Shown: in pieces, positions 7,320 through 15,247 of the stretch | Layout: the number at the start of each line of letters is the position of its first letter | How positions within the stretch are numbered: the stretch's first letter is position 1 | Assembly (NCBI GenBank): GCA_016719945.1 | Contig: JADJYE010000001.1 | Location: forward strand, 558,001-622,000 | Origin: Polyangiaceae bacterium | GTDB taxonomy: Bacteria > Myxococcota_A > Polyangia > Polyangiales > Polyangiaceae | Reading direction: 5' to 3' | Length of the DNA stretch: 64,000 bases | Notes under the pieces: generated by a model | Database searches by the model: none | What the model was told of the DNA's origin: nothing | The model's input: the letters and a program-made list of their open reading frames with translations, nothing else | Translations under genes and position numbers: made by a program

Positions 7320-7338
7320 ACGCGCAAGCGTTGCCCAA
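7320..7338. promoter_or_regulatory. Second, weaker activator-binding dyad
   Basis: ACGCGCA-AGCGT-TGCCCAA is a looser 7-5-7 match, 44 bp from the first dyad and about 50 bp before the -24 of the cytochrome gene. More half-sites (TTGCCCA, TTGCGCAA) follow up to 7353. Confidence 0.4.
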
Positions 7339-7377
7339 CTCGGGCTTGCGCAACGGAGATTTGGGCCGACTCGCGCT

Positions 7378-7393
7378 TGGCGCGGAAGCTGCC
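7378..7393 (+). promoter_or_regulatory. Sigma-54 promoter of the propeller-cytochrome gene
   Basis: TGGCGC-GGAAG-CTGCC has GG-N10-GC and one change in each element from consensus. The -12 C is at 7392 and the ATG at 7406 is 14 nt on, the same spacing as at both lipoprotein genes. Confidence 0.65.
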
Positions 7394-7405
7394 CAAGGGC
7401 CGGCC

Positions 7406-10060
7406 ATGATTCTGAACGGTCGCTTCATCATGGGCAGCACGCTCGCGCTCCTCGCTTCGGCGTGGCTCGTGGCGTGCGGAGACGACACGACTTCATCGGG
7501 AGGTGGAGGAGAGGGAGGAGAGGGTGGTGAGGAGTCCCCCGGGGGCGGCGGGACCGACGAAGGGGGCGGCGGGAGCCCGTCGACCGGCGGCAGCGGAGGG
7601 AACGGGGGCAGCGGCGGAGAGGGTGGTGAGGGTGGTGAAGGAGCGGGCCACCTCACGTGCTTCGAGAACGAGGCCGCCGCGACCCGGGGGGACGCGCTCG
7701 CGCTGAGCCGCGGCGACGACACGCTGGTGATCGCGAACCGCGACACGAGCTCGGTGACGGTCATGTCGGTGGCGTGGGACGGCGACGGCCTGCCCGAGCT
7801 CTCCAAGACGGCGGAGCTCGGCGTGTCGGCCGAGCCGTGGGAGGTCGCGCTCGACGCGTGCGGCGAGCGCGCGTTCGTGATCTCGCGCAAGGAGCAAGAG
7901 GTCGTGGTGATCGAGGGCCTGCCCGACGCGCCGGTCGTCGCGCGCACGATCCCGGTAGGCTCGGAGCCGACCGGCCTGGCGCTCTCGCCGGATCAGACGA
8001 AGGTCTGGGTCGCCAACTGGGTCGACGGGACGGTCAGCGTGATCGACGTCGAGACCATGCTCGTGGACCGCACGATCGATCTCAACGCGCCGCTCGCAGC
8101 GACCGGCTTCCTCGGCAGCACCCTGGCGGGGCGCCCTGCCCTCGCCCACCCGCGCTCGGTCGCGGTCTCCGAAGACGGAACGCAGGTCGTGGTGACCGAG
8201 TTCTTCGCGCAGCGCACCGCCCCCGAGCAGAGCCCGGACGCGGCGAACGCCGACGTGAACTGGGTGGGCCTGGTGTATGTGATCGACGCGAGCAACGACG
8301 ACGTGTCGATCGTCGAGCTCGGCGCGCTCCCCGACACCGGCTACCCCGCGGCGGGCACCCCACCCGAGACTGGCTGCTTCCCGAATCAGCTGCAGGGCGT
8401 GACCATCCACGAGGGGCGCGCGTACGTCCCCTCGGTGTGCGCGTCCCCGCGGGGGCCGACAGGGGTCAAGCTCCTCACCCACCCTGTCGTGAGCGTGGTC
8501 GACCTCGCGACCGCGAGCGAGGTCGGCGACTTCGGGGTGAACCTCAACAAGCGCATGGATGACCTGTACGTGGCGGCGGGGACGAGCCCGCCGGCTGCGC
8601 GCAAGATGCCGCTGCTCGCCAACAAGATCGTCTTCGACCCGGCGAGCGGCTCCGGCTACGTGAGCGCCAACGGCGTCGACGCGGTGTACCGCTTCGAGGT
8701 GGGCGCCACCGGCGCGATCACCACGGTCGGCGCCTCCGCAGAGAAGCCGTACATCGACCTCACCCCAGGCGGCGTCCTCGACACGCAGTGGGGCATGAAC
8801 CCGATCGGGCTCGCGGCGGCCCACACCCACAAATTCGTGTTCGCGGCGAACGACGTGTCGCGCAACGTGAGCGCGCTCGACGTCGGCGACGAGGCGCAGG
8901 AGATCGCCGGCGCCAGCGCCGACGACCCGCGGGTCATCGCCAGCACGGCGCTCCCGGTCGCCGCGGAGGAGTCCGCCGCGCTGCGGGGCAAGCGCGCCTG
9001 GAACACCGGGACGGGCCGCTTCAGCCAAGACGGCCAGGGCTGGGGATCGTGCCAGTCGTGCCACTTCGACGGCCTGAGCGACAACGTCACCTGGTACTTC
9101 GCGCGCGGCCCGCGCCAGGCCACCAGCACCGACGGCAGCTTCGCGTCGAACGACCCGACGGATCAGCGCATCTTCAACTGGACGGCCGTGTTCGACGAGA
9201 TCGCCGACTTCGAGAACGTGCTGCGTGGCATCGACGGCGGCGTCGGCGCCATCGTGCACACCCTCAGCGCGCCGCCGGTCACCCTGGACCGCATCGATCT
9301 GGCGGCCGCAGGCGCAGGAGGCCTCAACGGCTCGGCCACGCTGGTGATGGAGCAGATGAGCCTGTCGCAGACCTGGGCCGACGTGGAGGTCTATGTGCAG
9401 GGAGTCCGCTCGCCGCGCGCCCCCGCGAACCTCGACCCGGTGCTGGTCGCCCAGGGCGAGGAGGTGTTCGAGGCCGGCGGCTGCGCGGGCTGCCACGGCG
9501 GCGCGAAGTGGACGCTCTCGAAGCTGTTCTACACCCCGAGCGCGGCGACCAACGCCGCCTTGCTCACCACCCCCTACGACGGAGCGGCGCTGGTGGCCGC
9601 CGGGTTCCCGGACGCGCTGCTCCCGGCGACGGCAGGCTTCCAGTTCATGCGCAGCGCGGTCGGCGGTGACCAGATCCAGTGTGTGCTGCGGCCGGTCGAC
9701 ACCTTCGGCATCGGCCCCGCCGACGTCAACGTGCTCGAGCTGCGCGGGGACGGCACCGTCGCGCAGGGCGGCGCAGCGAACGGCAACGGCTACAACGTGC
9801 CGTCGATCCTGGGCATGCAGGTCGGCGCGCCGTATTTCCACGCCGGCAACGCGCGCACCCTGGAGGAGCTGCTCGACACCGCGCTCTTCGCCAAACACGC
9901 GACGATCCTCGCGGAGGACGGCTTCCTCGAGGGCGCAAGCGCGGCGGCCGATCGCGCGGCCCTCGTGCAGTATCTGCTGTCGATCGACGAGTCGACGCCG
10001 ATCAAGGCGCTGCCTGCGACGGCGGGCGCCCAAGGCGGCAGCTTCTGCGCAGCCCCTTGA
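7406..10060 (+). CDS. Large lipoprotein with YVTN-type beta-propeller and c-type heme domains
   Basis: The protein has 884 residues. The lipoprotein signal ends LVAC at residue 24 and is followed by a Gly/Glu/Ser-rich tether of about 55 residues. Propeller-like repeats follow (GSEPTGLALSPDQTKVWVAN, GTVSVIDVETM, PRSVAVSEDGTQVVVTEF). The C-terminal third has heme motifs CQSCH (549) and CAGCH (693) in a di-heme peroxidase-like context (NVPSILGMQVGAPYFHAGNA). It should be a surface or periplasmic electron-transfer protein, possibly a peroxidase or quinoprotein-like oxidase; the substrate is unknown. The start is set by the signal peptide and the sigma-54 promoter 14 nt upstream. It diverges from the regulator gene and is probably activated by it. 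Confidence 0.85.
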   Translation: MILNGRFIMGSTLALLASAWLVACGDDTTSSGGGGEGGEGGEESPGGGGTDEGGGGSPSTGGSGGNGGSGGEGGEGGEGAGHLTCFENEAAATRGDALALSRGDDTLVIANRDTSSVTVMSVAWDGDGLPELSKTAELGVSAEPWEVALDACGERAFVISRKEQEVVVIEGLPDAPVVARTIPVGSEPTGLALSPDQTKVWVANWVDGTVSVIDVETMLVDRTIDLNAPLAATGFLGSTLAGRPALAHPRSVAVSEDGTQVVVTEFFAQRTAPEQSPDAANADVNWVGLVYVIDASNDDVSIVELGALPDTGYPAAGTPPETGCFPNQLQGVTIHEGRAYVPSVCASPRGPTGVKLLTHPVVSVVDLATASEVGDFGVNLNKRMDDLYVAAGTSPPAARKMPLLANKIVFDPASGSGYVSANGVDAVYRFEVGATGAITTVGASAEKPYIDLTPGGVLDTQWGMNPIGLAAAHTHKFVFAANDVSRNVSALDVGDEAQEIAGASADDPRVIASTALPVAAEESAALRGKRAWNTGTGRFSQDGQGWGSCQSCHFDGLSDNVTWYFARGPRQATSTDGSFASNDPTDQRIFNWTAVFDEIADFENVLRGIDGGVGAIVHTLSAPPVTLDRIDLAAAGAGGLNGSATLVMEQMSLSQTWADVEVYVQGVRSPRAPANLDPVLVAQGEEVFEAGGCAGCHGGAKWTLSKLFYTPSAATNAALLTTPYDGAALVAAGFPDALLPATAGFQFMRSAVGGDQIQCVLRPVDTFGIGPADVNVLELRGDGTVAQGGAANGNGYNVPSILGMQVGAPYFHAGNARTLEELLDTALFAKHATILAEDGFLEGASAAADRAALVQYLLSIDESTPIKALPATAGAQGGSFCAAP

Positions 10061-10090
10061 GCAGACCCTGAACCCAGGCGGGCAGAACGG

Positions 10091-10114
10091 CGCGCGAGAC
10101 GCGGAGCTCGCGCG
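10091..10114 (+). terminator. Hairpin after the propeller-cytochrome gene
   Basis: CGCGCGAG and CTCGCGCG form an 8-bp stem with an 8-nt loop, 30 bp after the stop. There is no T-tract, so terminator function is likely but unproven. Confidence 0.45.
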
Positions 10115-10162
10115 TCGCTCTTCGCAGTGGAGCCGGGGGGCAAGCCATCGTACCGTCGTGCG

Positions 10163-10786
10163 ATGGGTGGTGGTTGGGAGGGGGCCGGATCGTTGCGTCC
10201 ACGCTATCTGACCGTGGTCTGCGCGCTCTGGGTATTGTGGGGCGTGGGGACTGCCCTGAACGGGGTGGGGGACCTGGTCGACTCCTGGCTGGGTTTCCAG
10301 CAGATCCGGGCTTCGAACGCGGCCTTCGGCGCGGAGCTTCCGAAGCCGATCGCGCGTGAGATCTACTTCATCCTCGCGATGAACCTCGCCATCGTCGCGG
10401 TCGGGCTCGCAGGAGCCGTCTCCGCCGTGTTTCTTCTACGCCTCAAGGGTTGGGCGCGCACGGTGCTCGAGCTCGCCAACTGGGGGACGCTCGCCGTCAT
10501 CACGGCGTTCGCGTATCACCTGGCCCAGTTGCAGATCATGATCGCTGCTGTGCGGATGCCCTATCGCGTGAGGGACGCGAGCGAGCTCGGCTTCTTCGAC
10601 CTAGACAGCGATGGCGCAGCCAGCGTCTTCTGGGCCGTGGCGAAGGTCGTGCCCTTTGCATTCCCGTTTCTCTTCGTGATCAAGAAGCTTCGCCAACAGC
10701 AGACTCACGACGCGCTCTGGAGCGCGATGGCGCGAGCCGCACAGGGACCCGCGCCGTCGACACCGACCGGCTCAGCGGCGAGCTAG
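10163..10786 (+). CDS. Multi-pass membrane protein of unknown function
   Basis: From the ATG at 10163 the protein has about 207 residues. Four hydrophobic segments are visible: YLTVVCALWVLWGVGTALN, IYFILAMNLAIVAVGLAG, a stretch around LANWGTLAVITAFAYHLAQL, and VFWAVAKVVPFAFPFLFVI. A basic, polar C-terminus follows. No family motif is recognised. A GTG at 10127 would add 12 residues; neither start has a clear ribosome site. It converges on the Ser/Thr kinase gene, whose stop directly abuts its own, leaving no room for a terminator. Confidence 0.7.
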   Translation: MGGGWEGAGSLRPRYLTVVCALWVLWGVGTALNGVGDLVDSWLGFQQIRASNAAFGAELPKPIAREIYFILAMNLAIVAVGLAGAVSAVFLLRLKGWARTVLELANWGTLAVITAFAYHLAQLQIMIAAVRMPYRVRDASELGFFDLDSDGAASVFWAVAKVVPFAFPFLFVIKKLRQQQTHDALWSAMARAAQGPAPSTPTGSAAS

Positions 10787-11656
10787 CTAGATCGCGAGGC
10801 CGAAGATGTCCTGGAGCGCCGACGCGAGCTCCTTCGCGGAGGCGAAGCGATCGGTCGCCCGCAGGGCCGTCGCCCGCGCGAACCAGGCGTCGAACCCGGG
10901 GGGGACGGTCATCACCTGCGACGGTCGCAGCAGCCTGCCCTCGGCGGCGAGCTGGAGCACGTCTCCCATCTGGTCGCTCTCGAAGGGCAGGCTCCCGGTG
11001 AGGCACTCGAAGGCGATGATGCCCAGCGCGTAGAGGTCGGTCCGGAGATCCACGGCGAAGCCCCTCGCTTGCTCGGGGCTCATGTACTCCGGCGTACCGA
11101 GCAGCGTGCCCAGGGTCGTCGCGCCGGTGGCCTGCGGGTTGCCGGGCGCGGCCTTCACCTTGGCGATGCCGAAATCGAAGACCTTCGCGACCTCGTCGCT
11201 GTCGTCATCTTGCACGATGAAGACGTTGCTGGGCTTGAGATCGCGGTGGATGATGCCCGCGGCGTGGGCCTTGGCCGCCGCCTTCGCCACGTGGCCGACG
11301 AATTTCGCGACCACCGCTGGGGGGAGGCGCCCCTCACGGTCGAGCCGGTCGGACAGGGTCTCGCCCACGAGCAGCTCCATCGTGATGTAGGCGGTGTCGT
11401 CGTGGACGCCATGATCGAGGATCTGCACCACATGCAGGCTCCTGAGCTTCGCGGCGGCCTTGGCCTCCAACAGGAACCGCCTCGCGATGGCGCCTGTCGC
11501 GAGGCTCGGGTGCAGGAGCTTGATGGCGACCGGCGCGTCGAGCGTCGTGTCGAGGGCGCGCCACACCTCGGCCGCGCCTCCCTCGCCGATCCGCGCGCGT
11601 AAGAGGTATCGACCGGCGATCGTCATCCCGGGCTGCCAGGGGACAGGCAGGGTCAC
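10787..11656 (-). CDS. Ser/Thr protein kinase, soluble, single domain
   Basis: This 289-residue protein is almost only a Hanks-type kinase domain. It has the glycine loop IGEGGAAEVW, VAIKLL (catalytic Lys), HRDLKPSNVF (catalytic loop), DFGIAKV (Mg binding), and GTPEYMSPEQ (activation loop end). No membrane segment or sensor domain follows, so it is cytoplasmic. Such kinases are abundant in myxobacteria and phosphorylate regulators. The GTG start at 11656 precedes MTLPVPWQPGMTIAGRY without a strong ribosome site; the internal ATG would also leave the domain intact. About 145 bp upstream is non-coding. Confidence 0.9.
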   Translation of the reverse strand: MTLPVPWQPGMTIAGRYLLRARIGEGGAAEVWRALDTTLDAPVAIKLLHPSLATGAIARRFLLEAKAAAKLRSLHVVQILDHGVHDDTAYITMELLVGETLSDRLDREGRLPPAVVAKFVGHVAKAAAKAHAAGIIHRDLKPSNVFIVQDDDSDEVAKVFDFGIAKVKAAPGNPQATGATTLGTLLGTPEYMSPEQARGFAVDLRTDLYALGIIAFECLTGSLPFESDQMGDVLQLAAEGRLLRPSQVMTVPPGFDAWFARATALRATDRFASAKELASALQDIFGLAI

Positions 11657-11801
11657 ACCCTCGGTGTTACCAGAAGTCCAGCACCGCTGGCGTCCCCGCG
11701 CGAGGCCGCGGGCGAGGTTCCTGTCGCGTCCAGCTGAGTGCGGCCAACTTCTTCAGCACACAGCGACGCGCACGATGTCAGGACGCCCTCACCCTGGCGC
11801 C

Positions 11802-13052
11802 TCACAGCACGAGATCGTCGTCGTGCCACACGCCGCGAAGCTCAGCTTGAACGCGACGAAGCTCCGTCGCCTCGACCCAGACGAGGCCGCCGTCGATGCG
11901 CGTCGCGAACCGGTGCAACACCTCGCCCGGCACCCCGTCGCTGCAGCCGTCCGACAAGCGAAAGTCCCACCCGTGATGCGCGCACACGATGTGCTCATCC
12001 TCGATGATGGCGGTCGCGAGGGACCCCATTCGGTGTGGACAGCGCCCGTGAAGCACGTGCACGGCCTCGCTGGTTCGCACTACCACGAGGTCCACTCCCT
12101 CCACGCGGAAGCTGGCCACAGTGCCCAACGGCAGCTCCCGCACAGGCGCGAGCGCATACGCGCCCTCGCGCTCGGCGATGGGTGGCGAGGGGCTGGGCGG
12201 CGGCGGACCGGCCTCCGCCTCGGCGTGTCGTGGACAGCCCTGGCTCGGCCCAACGTCCACCTCCGCCTCTCCGAGGAGGATGCGCTGGTAGCTTGACTGA
12301 GCCTGCAGATGGATCTCGCGCAGGGTCCGCTCGACTTGGTCGAAGCCGAGGCGCCGCGCCATCTTCAGGTTCGTCTCGGCGATGCGATCGAACAGGGGCG
12401 TCTTGCGGGGCACGGCGAGGAACTTCAGGATGTCGGTCGGAGCGACGTACACGTCCTCCCCGCTTCGACCCTGGTAGAGCGCCTCGATCGCGTCCAGGCG
12501 CACCCACTGCACGGTCGGATCCGGCGTCCTCCGAAAGAGGGGGATCAGCGCTGAGCGGTTCTCGGTCTTGTACGGCAACGCCGGATGCAGGGGTGCCACG
12601 GCGAAGGTCTCGCCGTCCCGCAAGCGCGCGTTCGCCGCGGCCGTGATCTGGTGACAGAAGCGATACCAGTCGGAGGGCTCGACGCTCACCAGCGGGAGGA
12701 TGACCTGAACGACAGCCTTGGTTGGGTCGTCTGCGGCGCGCCGCATGAGCTCGACGAAGGGCGCCGGATCGTCGGACTCGACGAAATGGACGAAGCGCGC
12801 CACCTGTCCCTGGAGGCGGCCGCCGCGCGCGAACGGGCACACCGAGTGCTGCTCGAGGAAGCCCAAGACGTAGCGATCGTTGGCCTGCAGCGCCGCCGCG
12901 CGCAGACGACGCTGCGTGGCGACGTCGAGCGCCGGCAGGGGCGTGAAGGGCAGCTCCGGCAGCGGGGGCGGGGCCGGCGCGGCCACGCTGGGAAGGCGCT
13001 GCTGCAGAGCACGGAGCAGCTCGTCATGCTGAGGGTCGGGAGCGTCGGACAT
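11802..13052 (-). CDS. DUF1415-like domain fused to a Rieske [2Fe-2S] domain
   Basis: The protein has about 416 residues. The N-terminal two thirds resemble DUF1415 proteins: VCPFARGG, a conserved PLHP, then NRSALIPLFRRTPDPTVQW. The C-terminal ~110 residues form a Rieske ferredoxin-type domain, with cluster ligands in CPHRMGSL and CAHHGWDF spaced about 20 residues apart. A proline-rich linker joins the two. The protein probably moves electrons or acts with an oxygenase; nothing beyond the cluster is certain. The ATG at 13052 (MSDAPDPQHDELL) is preferred because the frame upstream is not domain-like. It is cytoplasmic, with no signal peptide. Confidence 0.75.
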   Translation of the reverse strand: MSDAPDPQHDELLRALQQRLPSVAAPAPPPLPELPFTPLPALDVATQRRLRAAALQANDRYVLGFLEQHSVCPFARGGRLQGQVARFVHFVESDDPAPFVELMRRAADDPTKAVVQVILPLVSVEPSDWYRFCHQITAAANARLRDGETFAVAPLHPALPYKTENRSALIPLFRRTPDPTVQWVRLDAIEALYQGRSGEDVYVAPTDILKFLAVPRKTPLFDRIAETNLKMARRLGFDQVERTLREIHLQAQSSYQRILLGEAEVDVGPSQGCPRHAEAEAGPPPPSPSPPIAEREGAYALAPVRELPLGTVASFRVEGVDLVVVRTSEAVHVLHGRCPHRMGSLATAIIEDEHIVCAHHGWDFRLSDGCSDGVPGEVLHRFATRIDGGLVWVEATELRRVQAELRGVWHDDDLVL

Positions 13053-13187
13053 GATCGAGCCGCAGGATAGTCGACCCGGCGCGGCGCAAGAGGTCGCCTC
13101 GTCCTCCGCATCGCTGGTGCTAGACCGTCGCATCTGCGAGCAAGCTGCGCTCACGCAAGGTCACGTCGGCGAGACACGGACGCGCGC

Positions 13188-14474
13188 CTAGCGAGTCCGG
13201 GTCGCGGAGGATGCGGAGGGCGCGCCGAACGTCTGTTCGAGGAACCTCGCGGCCCTCTCCGGCCCGTCCCACGCCTGACACGTGCGCTGGAACTCCCGGG
13301 CGCGCCGGCGCGCGTCGTCGCTGGCCAGCAGTCGCGCGACGCCGGCGAGCACGTCTCGGGGAGCCAGACGGCGCTTGTGAAGGTGGAGGGCGAAGCCCTT
13401 ACGCACCAGACACGTGAGGTTGTACTCCTGCTCAGGGTTGCCGTTCGGGATCCCCACGATCGGGGTCCCCGCGAGGCACGCGGTGAGCAGTGTACCGATG
13501 CCGCCGTGCAGCACGGCGACCTGAGCCATCGCGTTCACCTGCGCTGCGGGCAACCAGCCGGTGACCAGCACGTTCGCGGGCAGCGCGGTGTGTTGCGAAC
13601 GCAGCAGGTTTCCGACCGGGGCGATCACGCGGTACGGCTGCCCCTCGAACGCGTGGAGGATGCTGCGCACGATGTCTTCGATCCCCGAGCTTCCCATGGC
13701 GAAGTACACGATCGGCAGATCGCGGGGGAGGTCGACGATCGCCTGTGGAATGGGAACGTCGAGGCGCGCGATCAGCGGGCCGATGAAGTGGCAGCGTCCC
13801 TCGAGCCGCGCGGGAACCGGCGTCTCCGAGTAGCCCTCGGGCTCGGCCAGCAGCATGTGGTCCCCCTCGAACATGGCGGAGCCGCGCAGCGGCGCGAGGC
13901 CGTACCGGGCACCGACACGGTTGATCCCATGCGACCACAACCAGTACCCGGCGGGCGTGAGCAGGCGACCCAGGCGATCGCGGAGCTTCTCGGGGACGAG
14001 CCGCGTCAGGGGGTGATCGGCGAAATCGGGCCAGCCTCCGTATTGCGTCGCATACTCGAGGAGCCAAGTGGACTGGGCAACCCACACGAGCGGAATGCGC
14101 GCGACCCGCGCCGAGACGTTCACGGACAGGCAGAAGCCCGTCACCACCGCGACGGGCGACAGCTCACGATACAGCGCCAGCTCCGACCGTACGCGACGCG
14201 CGAGGTCGTCCTCGGAGAAGAAGTCGCCGAAGGCCTCCATCCGATCGAACTGCCAGAAGCGCTCGACAGCCTCGGGCGTGAGCTGCGGCTCGAGCGACAC
14301 GACGCGGAAGCCCTCCGCCTCGATGTACGGGTGGTTGCGCTTCGCCCCGTCGTAGCTCAGAAACACGCACTCGAACGAGCGCCGCGCGACCTTGGCGATC
14401 TCCAGCATCCGAGTGACCTCGGCCAGGTTGAGCGTCTCTGCGGCGAAGACGACCGTGGGCTTGCGCTGCTCCAT
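13188..14474 (-). CDS. Glycosyltransferase, UGT/MGT-like (GT-B fold)
   Basis: The protein has 428 residues with the two-domain layout of macrolide/UDP-type glycosyltransferases. The N-terminal acceptor half starts PTVVFAAETLNLAEVTRM. The C-terminal donor half has IVYFAMGSSG, NVLVTGWLPAAQV, and the signature loop HGGIGTLLTACLAGTPIVGIP followed by EQEYNLTCLVRKGFALHL. This resembles glycosylation of lipids or small metabolites. The donor and acceptor are unknown, and no biosynthetic cluster surrounds it. The ATG at 14474 starts at MEQRKPTVVF; the longer frame upstream is not family-like. It diverges from the phosphatase gene at 14620. Confidence 0.85.
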   Translation of the reverse strand: MEQRKPTVVFAAETLNLAEVTRMLEIAKVARRSFECVFLSYDGAKRNHPYIEAEGFRVVSLEPQLTPEAVERFWQFDRMEAFGDFFSEDDLARRVRSELALYRELSPVAVVTGFCLSVNVSARVARIPLVWVAQSTWLLEYATQYGGWPDFADHPLTRLVPEKLRDRLGRLLTPAGYWLWSHGINRVGARYGLAPLRGSAMFEGDHMLLAEPEGYSETPVPARLEGRCHFIGPLIARLDVPIPQAIVDLPRDLPIVYFAMGSSGIEDIVRSILHAFEGQPYRVIAPVGNLLRSQHTALPANVLVTGWLPAAQVNAMAQVAVLHGGIGTLLTACLAGTPIVGIPNGNPEQEYNLTCLVRKGFALHLHKRRLAPRDVLAGVARLLASDDARRRAREFQRTCQAWDGPERAARFLEQTFGAPSASSATRTR

Positions 14475-14619
14475 GCGGAGATTCAACGGGCTCGCGGGCC
14501 GAGCCGGCAAGCCGCAATCTTCCGTGCCGTGGCCTGGGCGGCGAAGAGGTCTCTTCTTCGCTGCCCGCCAGCGCACCGGCCGTCCCCGCGGCTCGCCGAG
14601 GCGAGTACGCTGTCGCCCG

Positions 14620-15234
14620 ATGCGAGTCTCGCTCATCCGGCACGGTCAGACGCTGGAGAACGCGCGCGGCGTCCTCCAGGGCCAGCTGGGCCGAGGGCTC
14701 AGCGAAGAGGGGCGCGCCCAGGTCGAGCGCCTGCGCGGCCGGCTCGAGGGCCGCACGTACGCCGGTCTGTACACCTCCGATCTGGAGCGCGCAGCGGAGT
14801 CGGCCCAGATGCTCGCGCCCGCCGTCAGGCTGGCGCCCCTGAAGGAGCCGCTCTTGCGCGAGGTCGACATCGGCGCCTGGAGCGGGCTCACGTTCTGCCA
14901 GGTCGCGGAGCGCTTCCCCGAGGAGCACGCGAGGTGGAGCGCCGGCGAAGATCTCCCTCGCGGCGGCGGCGAGACGTACGCCGCCGTGGGCGAGCGCATG
15001 GAGATCGCGATGCGGAACATCGCGCAAGCGCACCCCACGGGCCACGTGCTCGCCGTCTCGCACGGCACGGCGATCCGGGCGCTGTCGGCTCGGATCTTGG
15101 GGCTGCGCGCGCATCGCTTCCCGAGCTGGCCCGTCATGGTCAACACGGCGATCACGGTGATCGAGCTCGACGGGCCTTTGCTCAAGCTCATCACCTGGAA
15201 CGACGCGAGCCACCTCGAGGCACCGCTGCCGTAA
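14620..15234 (+). CDS. Histidine phosphatase (phosphoglycerate mutase-like)
   Basis: The protein has 204 residues of the histidine phosphatase superfamily. The N-terminal RHG motif is LIRHGQTLENARGVLQG, with the phospho-accepting His. The partner motif YTSDLERAAESAQ gives the phosphate-pocket Arg, GAWSGLTFCQV supplies the Glu region, and VSHGTAIRAL holds the second catalytic His. It may be a cobalamin-type (CobC), broad-specificity or metabolite phosphatase; substrate cannot be read from sequence. The ATG at 14620 begins directly with the RHG strand. The Ser/Thr kinase gene starts 13 bp after its stop, so the two may be co-transcribed. Confidence 0.88.
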   Translation: MRVSLIRHGQTLENARGVLQGQLGRGLSEEGRAQVERLRGRLEGRTYAGLYTSDLERAAESAQMLAPAVRLAPLKEPLLREVDIGAWSGLTFCQVAERFPEEHARWSAGEDLPRGGGETYAAVGERMEIAMRNIAQAHPTGHVLAVSHGTAIRALSARILGLRAHRFPSWPVMVNTAITVIELDGPLLKLITWNDASHLEAPLP

Positions 15235-15247
15235 TACGCTCCAGCCG

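Noticed and set aside
7362..7377. Second sigma-54 promoter before the propeller-cytochrome gene (TGGGCC-N5-GCGCT)
   Set aside because: Spacing fits but both elements match poorly, and the site at 7378 is better and conserves the 14-nt distance.
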